A stretch of 32,874 nucleotides of DNA from Bryobacterales bacterium (GTDB lineage: Bacteria > Acidobacteriota > Terriglobia > Bryobacterales > Bryobacteraceae), in contig JADZAF010000305.1 in NCBI GenBank assembly GCA_020852755.1, forward strand, positions 1 through 32,874, given 5' to 3'. Every line of letters begins with the position of its first letter. Positions within the stretch are counted from its first letter, which is position 1. Under the pieces are notes generated by a model that searched no databases, had not been told where the DNA came from, and worked only from the letters and a program-made list of their open reading frames with translations. Shown here in pieces: positions 1-7,127 of this stretch. The translations under genes were made by a program, and so were the position numbers.

Positions 1-180
1 CAGCAGCAGCATGGGCAGGGCAAGCGCCGAAGCCGCGGACAGCGAGCGCAGCGCGATCCCGGAGCAGACGGCCAGGTAGGGGCTGAGGGCGGGCGCCAGG
101 AGCCGCCAGGCGGCGGGCCACAGCCAGACCGCCAGTCCGAGCAGAACGCCGGCGATGATACGGGTCGCGAGCGGTGACAC
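1..180 (-). CDS. Membrane protein, N-terminal 60 residues only (possibly a 4Fe-4S membrane protein)
   Basis: The reading frame starts at a GTG at 180-178 and stays open to the window edge, giving 60 residues. It begins VSPLATRIIAGVLLG and is strongly hydrophobic, with one membrane segment at about residues 8-30 and a second beginning near residue 48. The start lies 10 bases after the stop of the FAD oxidoreductase on the same strand, so the two are probably one transcript. The hydrophobic pattern, with an SPYLAVCSGIALRSLS segment, resembles the N-terminus of membrane 4Fe-4S proteins that follow oxidoreductase genes. The cysteine motif that would prove this lies outside the window. The function is therefore inferred weakly. 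The coding call rests on the open frame, spacing and composition. Confidence 0.5.
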   Translation of the reverse strand, partial: MSPLATRIIAGVLLGLAVWLWPAAWRLLAPALSPYLAVCSGIALRSLSAASALALPMLLL

Positions 181-190
181 AGTGCGCGGG

Positions 191-1537
191 CTATCCCAGG
201 TACGCTCCCTGCTTCTTCAACAAAGCCTGAAGCTGCCTCACGTCGACGTCCCGGGGACGGCACTTGTTGCGGATCGCCAGCGCGGCGGCCGCGCCGGCGG
301 CCTGGCCGGTCAGCAGGCAGGGGCCGATCAGGCGGGTGTAGTTCATCATGAGGTTGTCGGCGGCTACACACCGGCCTGCCGCCAGCAAATTCTCGATCCG
401 CACGGGAACCAGCGCGCCATACGGAATCTGGCAGGCCCTCTCGCCCATGAAGTCGGCCCCGCCCACGCCGATGACGTCGCGGTAGCGCTTGCCCGCCATC
501 GCCTCGTTGTAGGTCGGCTCGACCACGCCCTTGAGCGTGCGGGAGGCCCGGATGCCCAACTGCGAGGCCGTGTCGAGCAGGAACACCTGGTCATGGCCCG
601 GCCTCTGCTGCACGGCTTTCACCCGCTCCCACACGGCGCGCCGCCCGTCCAGTTCGGTTTGAGTCAAGGTCCGGACGTCGAGGCAATCGCCCTGCGGACC
701 CTGCATGTTGACCCATGCCACGCTGGGCAGGGGAGTGATGCTGCCCAGCCTCCGCTCTTTGGCTCCGGCGGGCGCGGCCGCATTCACGCGGTCCACGTTA
801 CCCAGCCGGTGCACGAGGCCGATGCGGTGCAGGTGCCGCACGTGCTCGGCTCCGGCCGCGCCGTACACGTCGCCGTCGCCGGTGGCATCGACCACGACTT
901 TCGCGGTGATGGCGAGGCAGCCCGACTTGCTCTCGAAGACAACGCCCCGCACGGTCTTGCCGTCCATGATGGCGTTGGTGACCCAGCTGTGAAGCAGGAT
1001 CTCGACTCCGGCCTCGCGCAGCATCTCGGCCATGACGTACTTCGTGGCTTCGGGATCGCTGGTTGGGTTGCGTTTCCCCGGCTCCTGGTTGACGATGCCG
1101 TTCCGGACCTTGAGGAGCCGCTCGAGAAGCTCGTCGCCGATGCCCCGGACGCACTTGTTGAGCCCCTGCGCGGTCTTGACGTGCGTGGCGAGCACGATCA
1201 GCACCAGCCCCGCCGTCCACAGGCCGCCGAAGCAGCCGTACCGCTCCACCAGGGTGACCTTATGTCCGGCGCGGGCGGCCGCCAGGGCCGCGATCACGCC
1301 GGCGCAGCCTCCGCCCACCACCAGCACCCCGGTGTCGCTGATGACGGAAATCTCGTGCCGCGGCCGGATCACTTTGCCGTTCTCGATGATCGCGGCGCCG
1401 CTGCGGTAGACGTTGGGCGCTTCGACGACCTTGCTGCCCAGGTGGATCGGTTCCTGAGCCCGAAGGAGCCGGCCGCCGGCAACGGCGGATCCGCCCAGAG
1501 CCAGCCCCTGGAGAAAACCACGGCGGGTTGCATCCAT
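191..1537 (-). CDS. Exported FAD-dependent oxidoreductase (FAD_oxidored family)
   Basis: This 448-residue protein carries a twin-arginine-like leader (RRGFLQG at residues 5-11, then a hydrophobic stretch to about residue 28), so it is probably exported folded with its cofactor. The dinucleotide-binding motif VVGGGCAG lies near residue 73, followed by the acidic VTLVERYG end of the beta-alpha-beta unit. GCFGGLWTAGL and a C-terminal GRCVAADN...GPCLLTGQAAGAAAALA complete the FAD-binding fold typical of PF12831 proteins. The substrate is not evident; members occur beside sugar-degradation genes in Acidobacteria and Planctomycetes. The ATG at 1537 has a GGAG about 12 bases upstream. The next gene on the strand starts 10 bases after this stop. 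The family call is firm, the substrate unknown. Confidence 0.85.
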   Translation of the reverse strand: MDATRRGFLQGLALGGSAVAGGRLLRAQEPIHLGSKVVEAPNVYRSGAAIIENGKVIRPRHEISVISDTGVLVVGGGCAGVIAALAAARAGHKVTLVERYGCFGGLWTAGLVLIVLATHVKTAQGLNKCVRGIGDELLERLLKVRNGIVNQEPGKRNPTSDPEATKYVMAEMLREAGVEILLHSWVTNAIMDGKTVRGVVFESKSGCLAITAKVVVDATGDGDVYGAAGAEHVRHLHRIGLVHRLGNVDRVNAAAPAGAKERRLGSITPLPSVAWVNMQGPQGDCLDVRTLTQTELDGRRAVWERVKAVQQRPGHDQVFLLDTASQLGIRASRTLKGVVEPTYNEAMAGKRYRDVIGVGGADFMGERACQIPYGALVPVRIENLLAAGRCVAADNLMMNYTRLIGPCLLTGQAAGAAAALAIRNKCRPRDVDVRQLQALLKKQGAYLG

Positions 1538-1637
1538 AAGAGTCCAAAACTCCTTTATTGAAGCTTTTGAACCTCAAGTCTACCGCCGTTCGCGGAGTGC
1601 CTGCTTCGGAAAGGGCCGGGGAGAAGACGGCGGACAG

Positions 1638-2288
1638 CTATTCCGGCGGAGACAGGCTCGCCACGGCGGCGCCGCCTGGAGCGGATCCGGGCAGCAGCCT
1701 GAAGCGGATCTGTTCCGCCTCTTCGGGCAGGAACCTCAGCGAACCCCGCATGGCCCATTCCAGTTCTCTCGTGCCCCAACCATTTCGCATCAAATTGCTG
1801 GAGCAGTGACTTCCCGGTCCCAGGAGGAGGTGGCCCAACTCGTGGGCCAGCACGTGACCCAGCAGGACGCCGGGGTCTCGTTGCGGAGCGCCTGCCAGCC
1901 GGCGTACCCGGTCCCAAAAGACGTTGGCCAGGACGCCCCTGCTCCCACTGTGCAGGGCGAACCCGAGAGCGTCCCGGCCGACCCCGGCATAGCGGGCCCC
2001 CGCCTCCGACAGCAGGCGGATCTCGGGGTACTTCAGACCGCGAGTCGCACTGCAGGCGGCCGGCCACGAAGTCTCCCAGGGTGAAATCGGGCACTCGGCC
2101 CACTCGACCGTTACACCCACCTGGCCGTAGATCCTGGCGACTACCTGCCGGGTCTTTAGTAACTCGGGTTCCGGAACCTGGGCGTAGTTGTACAGAAGGA
2201 TCGTGATGGTCACCGGCGGCTGCCCCTGCGCCGCGGCCGGCGATCCGGCCACGAGCCATGCCAGCGCCAATCCGATCCTCGTCTGCAT
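1638..2288 (-). CDS. Secreted putative zinc metalloprotease (HExxH, short zincin)
   Basis: The 216-residue product starts with a signal peptide ending near SPAAAQ at residue 21. A zincin helix, LAHELGHLLLGPGSH, places H149, E150 and H153 as zinc and catalytic residues, with H161 a likely third ligand. NLMRNGW just after it could be the Met-turn. The last His is seven residues after the HExxH, not the five of standard metzincins. Three cysteines (66, 79, 162) fit an extracytoplasmic protein. Similar small exported zincins are common in Bryobacterales, but no substrate is known to me. The ATG at 2288 has no clear ribosome-binding site. The gene is divergent from the winged-helix regulator, with 402 bases between them. 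It could be inactive, but the motif is intact. Confidence 0.75.
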   Translation of the reverse strand: MQTRIGLALAWLVAGSPAAAQGQPPVTITILLYNYAQVPEPELLKTRQVVARIYGQVGVTVEWAECPISPWETSWPAACSATRGLKYPEIRLLSEAGARYAGVGRDALGFALHSGSRGVLANVFWDRVRRLAGAPQRDPGVLLGHVLAHELGHLLLGPGSHCSSNLMRNGWGTRELEWAMRGSLRFLPEEAEQIRFRLLPGSAPGGAAVASLSPPE

Positions 2289-2431
2289 TGCAGGTCGAGT
2301 GTGGGACTGGCGGAGATCACCTTCAATGGACGGCAGGAGAACCGGATGCGAACGCGATGTGAATCCGTCCGGGCAACAGGTGAAGGTCCAACCCGTTCAC
2401 ATAGCAGGCAGTTACTCGACCTAATGAACTA

Positions 2432-2460
2432 TTGAATGGCGCTTTCAGCGGTGTTACAAT
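2432..2460 (+). promoter_or_regulatory. Sigma70-type promoter upstream of the winged-helix/PD40 gene
   Basis: TTGAAT (2432-2437) and TACAAT (2455-2460) are separated by exactly 17 bases. Each box differs from the consensus by one or two bases, and the spacing is optimal. It lies about 230 bases before the next plus-strand start codon. The call is by inspection only. Confidence 0.6.
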
Positions 2461-2562
2461 CGACCCGACCGAGGCAACGGCGATGCAGTCTCCCGCTTCG
2501 GATTCAAAGAAGTGCTGGGATAGTCCGAGTGCAACCATACCATGGCGCCAGTCGGCCCGGAG

Positions 2563-2573
2563 TGACACTGTCA
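2563..2573. repeat. Short perfect palindrome TGACA-C-TGTCA in the leader
   Basis: Two five-base arms around one central base sit about 100 bases downstream of the predicted start of transcription and about 120 bases before the winged-helix regulator gene. The symmetry suits a dimeric DNA-binding protein, and autoregulation by the downstream product would be a natural guess. A chance match of this length is also possible. Confidence 0.25.
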
Positions 2574-2690
2574 GAAATATCGGTCAGTCTCACTCGTTTC
2601 CCGCCGCCGTAACTATTTATCTTTTCAAGTCAATGCGACGTCGGTTGGTGGCCGGACAGGTGCTGTGTTCCCGAATCGGGAGAAAGCAGT

Positions 2691-4832
2691 ATGAAGAACG
2701 CGCTGGTGGCGCTGCCCGCCATCCCAGGTCCCACCACCGTCCGTTTCGGCGTGTTTGAGGCGGACCTGGCTTCCGGCGAATTACGGAAGCACGGCCATAG
2801 GGTCAAGCTCCAGGATCAACCGTTCCAGGTACTCTCCCTGCTGCTGCGCCACCCGGGAGTGGTTGTTACCCGCGACGAATTGCAGAGGGCGCTCTGGCCG
2901 GACCACACCTTCGTGGAATTCGATCTGAGCCTCAATACGGCAGTGAAGAAGGTGCGCCAGGCGCTGGGCGATTCGTCGGATAACCCCCGGTTCATCCAAA
3001 CGTTGCCCCGCAAGGGATACCGCTTCATCGCTTCGGTATTACCCGTACAGCCCGTGGCCGCTCCCCGCAACCCGGCTGTCGGGACGAGAAGGATCCGGGT
3101 TCCGGCGATTGCGATGCTCGCCGGGATAGCGGCGGCCGGCGCCTGGCTCCTCACCCGGCCGGCGGGGCCCGGTGCGTTTTCGGCCCCGGTGCCGCTGACC
3201 AGTTACCTCGGGAACGAAAGCCATCCGGCCTTCTCGCCGGACGGCGCCCGGATCGCGTTTCAGTGGACCGGCCAGGGCGGCATGGACATCTGGGTTAAAC
3301 AGACCGGCACGGAGGAACCGGTCAGGCTCACCACGGATCCTCGCCCGGATTTCAGCCCGGCCTGGTCGCCGGACGGCCGCCACATCGCGTTCTGCCGCTT
3401 CGAGGATCCGAACAGCACGGCGGTTTTCGTCATGCCGGCCATCGGCGGGCCGGAGCACAAGGTGGCGCTGTTCCGCGACTCCCGCGACCGCCTGCAACCC
3501 CGGGTGACCTGGTATCCCGACGGCCACTGGCTGGCAATTCCATCCAGAGACCGGGAGGGGGAAGGACTGGGAATCTTCCTGCTCTCTCCGCTCACCGGCG
3601 AGAAACGGAGACTAACGGCTCCCGGAGTTTCGACAAACGATAATGCGCCCGCTTTCTCCCCGGACGGCCGCAGGCTGGCCTTCATCCGTGCGCGCTTTGC
3701 CGAAAGCGACGTCTATGTGCAGTCTCTTTCGCTCGACCTCGTTCCGAGCGGGGAACCGCGCCGTCTGAGCCCCGGGCGCCGGTGGACCACAAGCGCAGCC
3801 TGGACCCCGGACGGAAACGATATTGTGTACTCCTCCGGCCAGTGGAACGTGGGCGGATTCAGCTTGTGGCGGATCGCCTCGACCGGTTCGACCGCGCCCC
3901 GCCGGCTGGAGTTTGCCACCGAGCAGGCCGATTCGCCCGCGATCTCCCGCCAGGGTTCCCTGGTTTACGCCCGTACTTCTTTTGACACCAACGTGTGGAG
4001 CGTAGACCTGGCGGCCCCCGGCGCTGCCGCCGGCCCTTCCAAGCCCTTCATCGCCTCCACCCGGAAGGACGGCAATCCGCAGTTCTCTCCGGACGGCAAG
4101 CGAATCGCTTTCGACTCGGATCGCGGGGGCAGCCTGGAAATCTGGACCTGCGATCATGACGGCTCGAACGCCGCGCCGTTGACCTCCATGCAGGCCACGA
4201 TGACCGGGGGCGCCCGCTGGTCTCCGGATGGAGAGCGCATCGTCTTCGATTCGACCCGCGATGGTCAGTTCGAACTGTACGTGATCAGGTCGCACGGAGG
4301 CCCGGCCACGCGTCTGACCAACCACCCGGCGGTCGACGCTCTGGGGAACTGGTCGCGGGACGGGCGGTGGATCTACTTCGTGTCGAACCGGAGCGGACAG
4401 TGGCAGGTGTGGAAGATGCCGGACGGGGGCGGGGAACCGGTGCAGGTCACCCGCAAGGGAGGCTATGTGGCTTTCGAATCGTCCGATGGCAGGTTCCTGT
4501 ACTACTCCAGATCCGGGACCGAGGGGGGTGTGTTCTCCAGCGTGTTGAGAATACCGGTTGAGGGCGGCGACGAAACTCAAGTACTGGACGCCGCGATGTT
4601 TCTGTCGTTCGCGGTTACGGAGAAGGGGATCTACTTCATCCCGGGTCCGGACAGCGAGCACCGCTATTCCGTCCGGTTTCTCGATTTCGCCGGCGGCAGG
4701 AGCCGGCCGGTCCTGACCCTCCCTGCCGCCCCCCACCCGGGCCTCGCGGTTTCACCCGACGGCCGCACGCTCCTCTACACCCGGCTGGACCGGTCCGGCA
4801 GCGACCTGATGCTGGTCGAGAATTTCCGCTGA
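2691..4832 (+). CDS. Membrane-anchored winged-helix regulator with C-terminal PD40/TolB-like beta-propeller
   Basis: The 713-residue protein has three parts. Residues 17-114 form an OmpR/CadC-type winged helix (PFQVLSLLLRHPGVVVTRDEL, then LNTAVKKVRQALGD and the wing TLPRKGYRF). Residues 138-154 are a single membrane helix. The rest is a propeller with at least eight PD40 repeats, recognisable as FSPDGARIAF, WSPDGRHIAF, FSPDGRRLAF, WTPDGNDIVY, FSPDGKRIAF, WSPDGERIVF and WSRDGRWIYF. This fusion of a cytoplasmic DNA-binding domain to a periplasmic propeller is a hallmark of Acidobacteria. It presumably senses a periplasmic ligand and acts on nearby promoters, as CadC and ToxR do. The ATG is preceded by GGGAGAAAGC. 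It stands alone, with a convergent neighbour downstream. Targets are unknown. Confidence 0.9.
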   Translation: MKNALVALPAIPGPTTVRFGVFEADLASGELRKHGHRVKLQDQPFQVLSLLLRHPGVVVTRDELQRALWPDHTFVEFDLSLNTAVKKVRQALGDSSDNPRFIQTLPRKGYRFIASVLPVQPVAAPRNPAVGTRRIRVPAIAMLAGIAAAGAWLLTRPAGPGAFSAPVPLTSYLGNESHPAFSPDGARIAFQWTGQGGMDIWVKQTGTEEPVRLTTDPRPDFSPAWSPDGRHIAFCRFEDPNSTAVFVMPAIGGPEHKVALFRDSRDRLQPRVTWYPDGHWLAIPSRDREGEGLGIFLLSPLTGEKRRLTAPGVSTNDNAPAFSPDGRRLAFIRARFAESDVYVQSLSLDLVPSGEPRRLSPGRRWTTSAAWTPDGNDIVYSSGQWNVGGFSLWRIASTGSTAPRRLEFATEQADSPAISRQGSLVYARTSFDTNVWSVDLAAPGAAAGPSKPFIASTRKDGNPQFSPDGKRIAFDSDRGGSLEIWTCDHDGSNAAPLTSMQATMTGGARWSPDGERIVFDSTRDGQFELYVIRSHGGPATRLTNHPAVDALGNWSRDGRWIYFVSNRSGQWQVWKMPDGGGEPVQVTRKGGYVAFESSDGRFLYYSRSGTEGGVFSSVLRIPVEGGDETQVLDAAMFLSFAVTEKGIYFIPGPDSEHRYSVRFLDFAGGRSRPVLTLPAAPHPGLAVSPDGRTLLYTRLDRSGSDLMLVENFR

Positions 4833-4854
4833 GATCCATGGCATCGAACGCCGT

Positions 4855-4916
4855 TTCCGAGCCGCGACCAAAGGAAGCGGTTACGATGAGCCGCTCCCTC
4901 CGGCCACGGCTCGGAA
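4855..4916. terminator. Nested inverted repeat between convergent genes, possible bidirectional terminator
   Basis: TTCCGAGCCG (4855-4864) is perfectly complementary to CGGCTCGGAA (4907-4916), and AGCGG/CCGCT around 4876-4894 forms an inner stem. It lies between the stop of the PD40 gene and the stop of pyruvate kinase, where both transcripts should end. There is no T-run on either strand, so it would not be a classical intrinsic terminator. Confidence 0.35.
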
Positions 4917-4949
4917 GCGCCGGGAGCATGGTTTTGCACAGGAAGGAAG

Positions 4950-6386
4950 CTACGCGGAAGTCAGGTTGAACACTTCCAGCCGCCTCAGGCCGCCGGTCTC
5001 CAGCGAGCCGATGCCGGTGAGCAGCAGCGCCAGGGGCCCGTTCAGCGGGACGCCGCGGCTCCACTGCCGCGCGTAATCCAGCCAGCCGGCCGGCGGGTCG
5101 CAGACGCAGACCGGATGCACGCCGTAGGAGAACTGGAGCCGCTGGCAGACTTCCTCCTTGTCCGAAAAAGCCACGATCCAGACCGGCAGGTGAAAACGGC
5201 TGAGCAGGCGCGCCGTCTGGCCGCTGCGCGCCGGGGTGAACACAATGGCGGGCTTCAGCATGCGCGTGCTCGAGTAGGCGTTCAAGGAAACCAGGTTTTC
5301 GAGATCGATGGTGCCCTGGTGGCGCTCGGCTTCGAACAGCGCCGGCAGCAGGTCCACCTTGCGATCGGCCTCGGTGGCCGCGGCGATGCGCGCCATGGTG
5401 GAGACCGCATCCACGGGAAAGGCCCCAACCGCGGTTTCCCCGGAGAGCATCACGCAGTCGGTGCCGTCCAGGATGGCGTTAGCGACGTCGGTGGCCTCGG
5501 CCCGCGTAGGCCGGCGGTTGTGAATCATCGACTCGAGCATGTGAGTGGCGGTGATGACCGGCTTGCCGCGCCGGTTGGCCAGGTTGATGAGGCGCTTCTG
5601 GGTGACGGCCACCTGTTCGATGGGGATCTCGACGCCCAGGTCGCCGCGGGCCACCATAATGCCGTCCGCGCTCTTCAGGATCTCCTCCAGGCGGTCCAGC
5701 GCGCCGGCCCGTTCGATCTTGGCGATTACGAAGGGGTGGTAGCCGAGCCCGGCGGCGGCCTGGCGCACCGCGTCGATATCCGCCGCGTCCTGCACGAAGG
5801 ACTGGCTTACGCCGTCCAACCCCTGTTCGGCCGCGAAGCGCAGCAGTTCCCGGTCGCGGCCGGTGAAGGCGGAGATGCCCAGCGAGATGCCCGGCAGGTT
5901 CATCCCTTTCCGCGAGCTGAGCGGGCCGCCGGCCAGAACCCGGCAGTGTACGTCCTCCCCCTCCACCCGCTCGACCCGAAGCTGGATGTAGCCGTCATTG
6001 AGGTAGATGGAGTCGCCCGGCTTCACCACCCGGGGGAGTTCCGGGAAGCTGTGCGAGACGCGGTTGGCATCACCCGGCGCTTCCGCGGACTGGAGCACAA
6101 AGGACTGGCCGCGCGCCAGTTCCACGCCGCTGCCCGGGATCTCCCCGATGCGCATCTTGGGGCCGGGCAGGTCGCCGAAGATGGCCACGCGCCGCCCCGC
6201 GGTTCTGGCCGCGGCCCGCACGCTGGCGATCACGCGACCATGCGTTTCCAGGTCACCGTGCGCGAAGTTGACCCGGGCGATGTTCATGCCCGCGGCGATC
6301 AACTGCTCCAGCACCCCGGTTGATTCCGACGCCGGGCCGATGGTGCACACGATTTTGGTCTTCTTGGGCGGAAGGAAGTTGTCCAT
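4950..6386 (-). CDS. pyk: Pyruvate kinase
   Basis: The enzyme transfers phosphate from phosphoenolpyruvate to ADP in the last step of glycolysis, in the cytoplasm. At 478 residues it has the usual bacterial length. The barrel residues are present: R38 and N40 in IARVNFAHG, K223 and E225 in AKIERAG, D249 in VARGDLGVE and T281 in TATHMLESM. The B domain lies at about residues 76-175 and the C-terminal domain from about residue 350. Three signature positions are unusual: NFAHG for NFSHG, DLPGPKMRIG for the usual DTKGPEIR, and H282 where most enzymes have Gln. The start is one base after the stop of the DUF1003 gene (TAA-A-ATG), so translation is probably coupled. It ends convergently with the PD40 gene. 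Confidence 0.93.
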   Translation of the reverse strand: MDNFLPPKKTKIVCTIGPASESTGVLEQLIAAGMNIARVNFAHGDLETHGRVIASVRAAARTAGRRVAIFGDLPGPKMRIGEIPGSGVELARGQSFVLQSAEAPGDANRVSHSFPELPRVVKPGDSIYLNDGYIQLRVERVEGEDVHCRVLAGGPLSSRKGMNLPGISLGISAFTGRDRELLRFAAEQGLDGVSQSFVQDAADIDAVRQAAAGLGYHPFVIAKIERAGALDRLEEILKSADGIMVARGDLGVEIPIEQVAVTQKRLINLANRRGKPVITATHMLESMIHNRRPTRAEATDVANAILDGTDCVMLSGETAVGAFPVDAVSTMARIAAATEADRKVDLLPALFEAERHQGTIDLENLVSLNAYSSTRMLKPAIVFTPARSGQTARLLSRFHLPVWIVAFSDKEEVCQRLQFSYGVHPVCVCDPPAGWLDYARQWSRGVPLNGPLALLLTGIGSLETGGLRRLEVFNLTSA

Positions 6387-6387
6387 T

Positions 6388-6933
6388 TTATGAGTTGTCC
6401 CGCGGACGACCGCCGGAAACCAGCAGGCTCTGGATGCGCTCCAGCACGGCGGCTTGCTTTTCGAGGGCTTGAGTTATGGCCGCCAGGTGGTGTTGCTGAA
6501 GATCGTCCAGCCTGTTCTGGAGCGCAACGATTTCCAACTCGGCCTTCAGATTCACTTCGTAGTCATGCTGCGCGTCGAGACGGTCCTTCTCTTCCTGGCG
6601 GTTCTGGCTCATCATGATGACCGGCGCCTGAATGGCGGCGGTGCAGGAAAGCAGCAGGTTCAGCAGGATGAACGGGTAGGGGTCAAAGGGCCGAATCCTC
6701 TCGGAGTTATACAGTGTCCAGGCGAAGATGAATCCGGCGAACAGGAAGATGAAGGTCCAGCTTCCCCCGAAAGTCGCCACCTTGTCGGCTACGCGCTGGC
6801 CCAGAGTAAGCTGCGACCGGAATGCCTCGTTCTGATTCCGGGAGATGGGACGGCGCTCGACGATGTGCTCCAAAACCCGCCTCTCGAGTTCGCCTAAGTG
6901 GTGCAGCCGTTCGGCCAGACGATGTGTGCTCAT
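6388..6933 (-). CDS. DUF1003 family inner-membrane protein
   Basis: The 181-residue protein has the DUF1003 (PF06210) pattern. Residues 40-54 (FRSQLTLGQRVADKV) lead into a first membrane helix (FGGSWTFIFLFAGFIFAWTL), then RPFDPYPFILLNLLLSC and a second helix, then MMSQNRQEEKDRLDAQHDYEVNLKAE. The C-terminal 60 residues are predicted coiled coil. The biochemical role of DUF1003 proteins is unknown to me. It is the first gene of a two-gene unit with pyruvate kinase and is divergent from the HtrA gene 194 bases away. The ATG at 6933 has only a weak AAGGG-type site upstream. Confidence 0.85.
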   Translation of the reverse strand: MSTHRLAERLHHLGELERRVLEHIVERRPISRNQNEAFRSQLTLGQRVADKVATFGGSWTFIFLFAGFIFAWTLYNSERIRPFDPYPFILLNLLLSCTAAIQAPVIMMSQNRQEEKDRLDAQHDYEVNLKAELEIVALQNRLDDLQQHHLAAITQALEKQAAVLERIQSLLVSGGRPRDNS

Positions 6934-7007
6934 ATCGTAGCGCCCTTGTTTTGCGAAGGAAATGCCGGGCTCGCATCCCGATCATAGCTCCCCTGGTCTG
7001 GCCGCGG

Positions 7008-7088
7008 CATCGCCTCAAGCAAGTCGCAAAAATAGCCCCGCGAGGCGATGTTCGGTCTGCCGTCGAATTGAATCCATCAAAGTGATGG
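7008..7088 (+). promoter_or_regulatory. Two inverted repeats upstream of htrA
   Basis: CATCGCCTC (7008-7016) pairs perfectly with GAGGCGATG (7042-7050) across a 25-base spacer, and CCATCA-AAG-TGATGG follows at 7074-7088. Both lie in the 194-base divergent region between DUF1003 and htrA, within 120 bases of the htrA start. They could be operators for a stress regulator or leader hairpins. No matching -35/-10 pair was convincing. Confidence 0.3.
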
Positions 7089-7127
7089 CCTGGCCCATGT
7101 GGCGAGGAATCAAGAGGAGGAACCATC

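Larger units (their letters stand above)
2289..2690. other. Gene-free divergent intergenic region and long leader
   Basis: These 402 bases separate the zincin gene (minus) from the winged-helix/PD40 gene (plus). I see no credible gene: the open frames here lack a ribosome-binding site and recognisable sequence. The region is richer in A+T than its flanks. It holds a plus-strand promoter at 2432-2460 and a perfect 11-base palindrome, TGACACTGTCA, at 2563-2573. From the predicted transcription start near 2467 to the ATG at 2691 the leader would be about 220 bases, long enough for a regulatory RNA structure or a small RNA, though I recognise no known riboswitch. Confidence 0.6.

Noticed and set aside
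2432..2758. 108-residue plus-strand frame upstream of the PD40 gene
   Set aside because: It starts inside the -35 box, has no ribosome site, and its 3' part is an out-of-frame copy of the PD40 gene.
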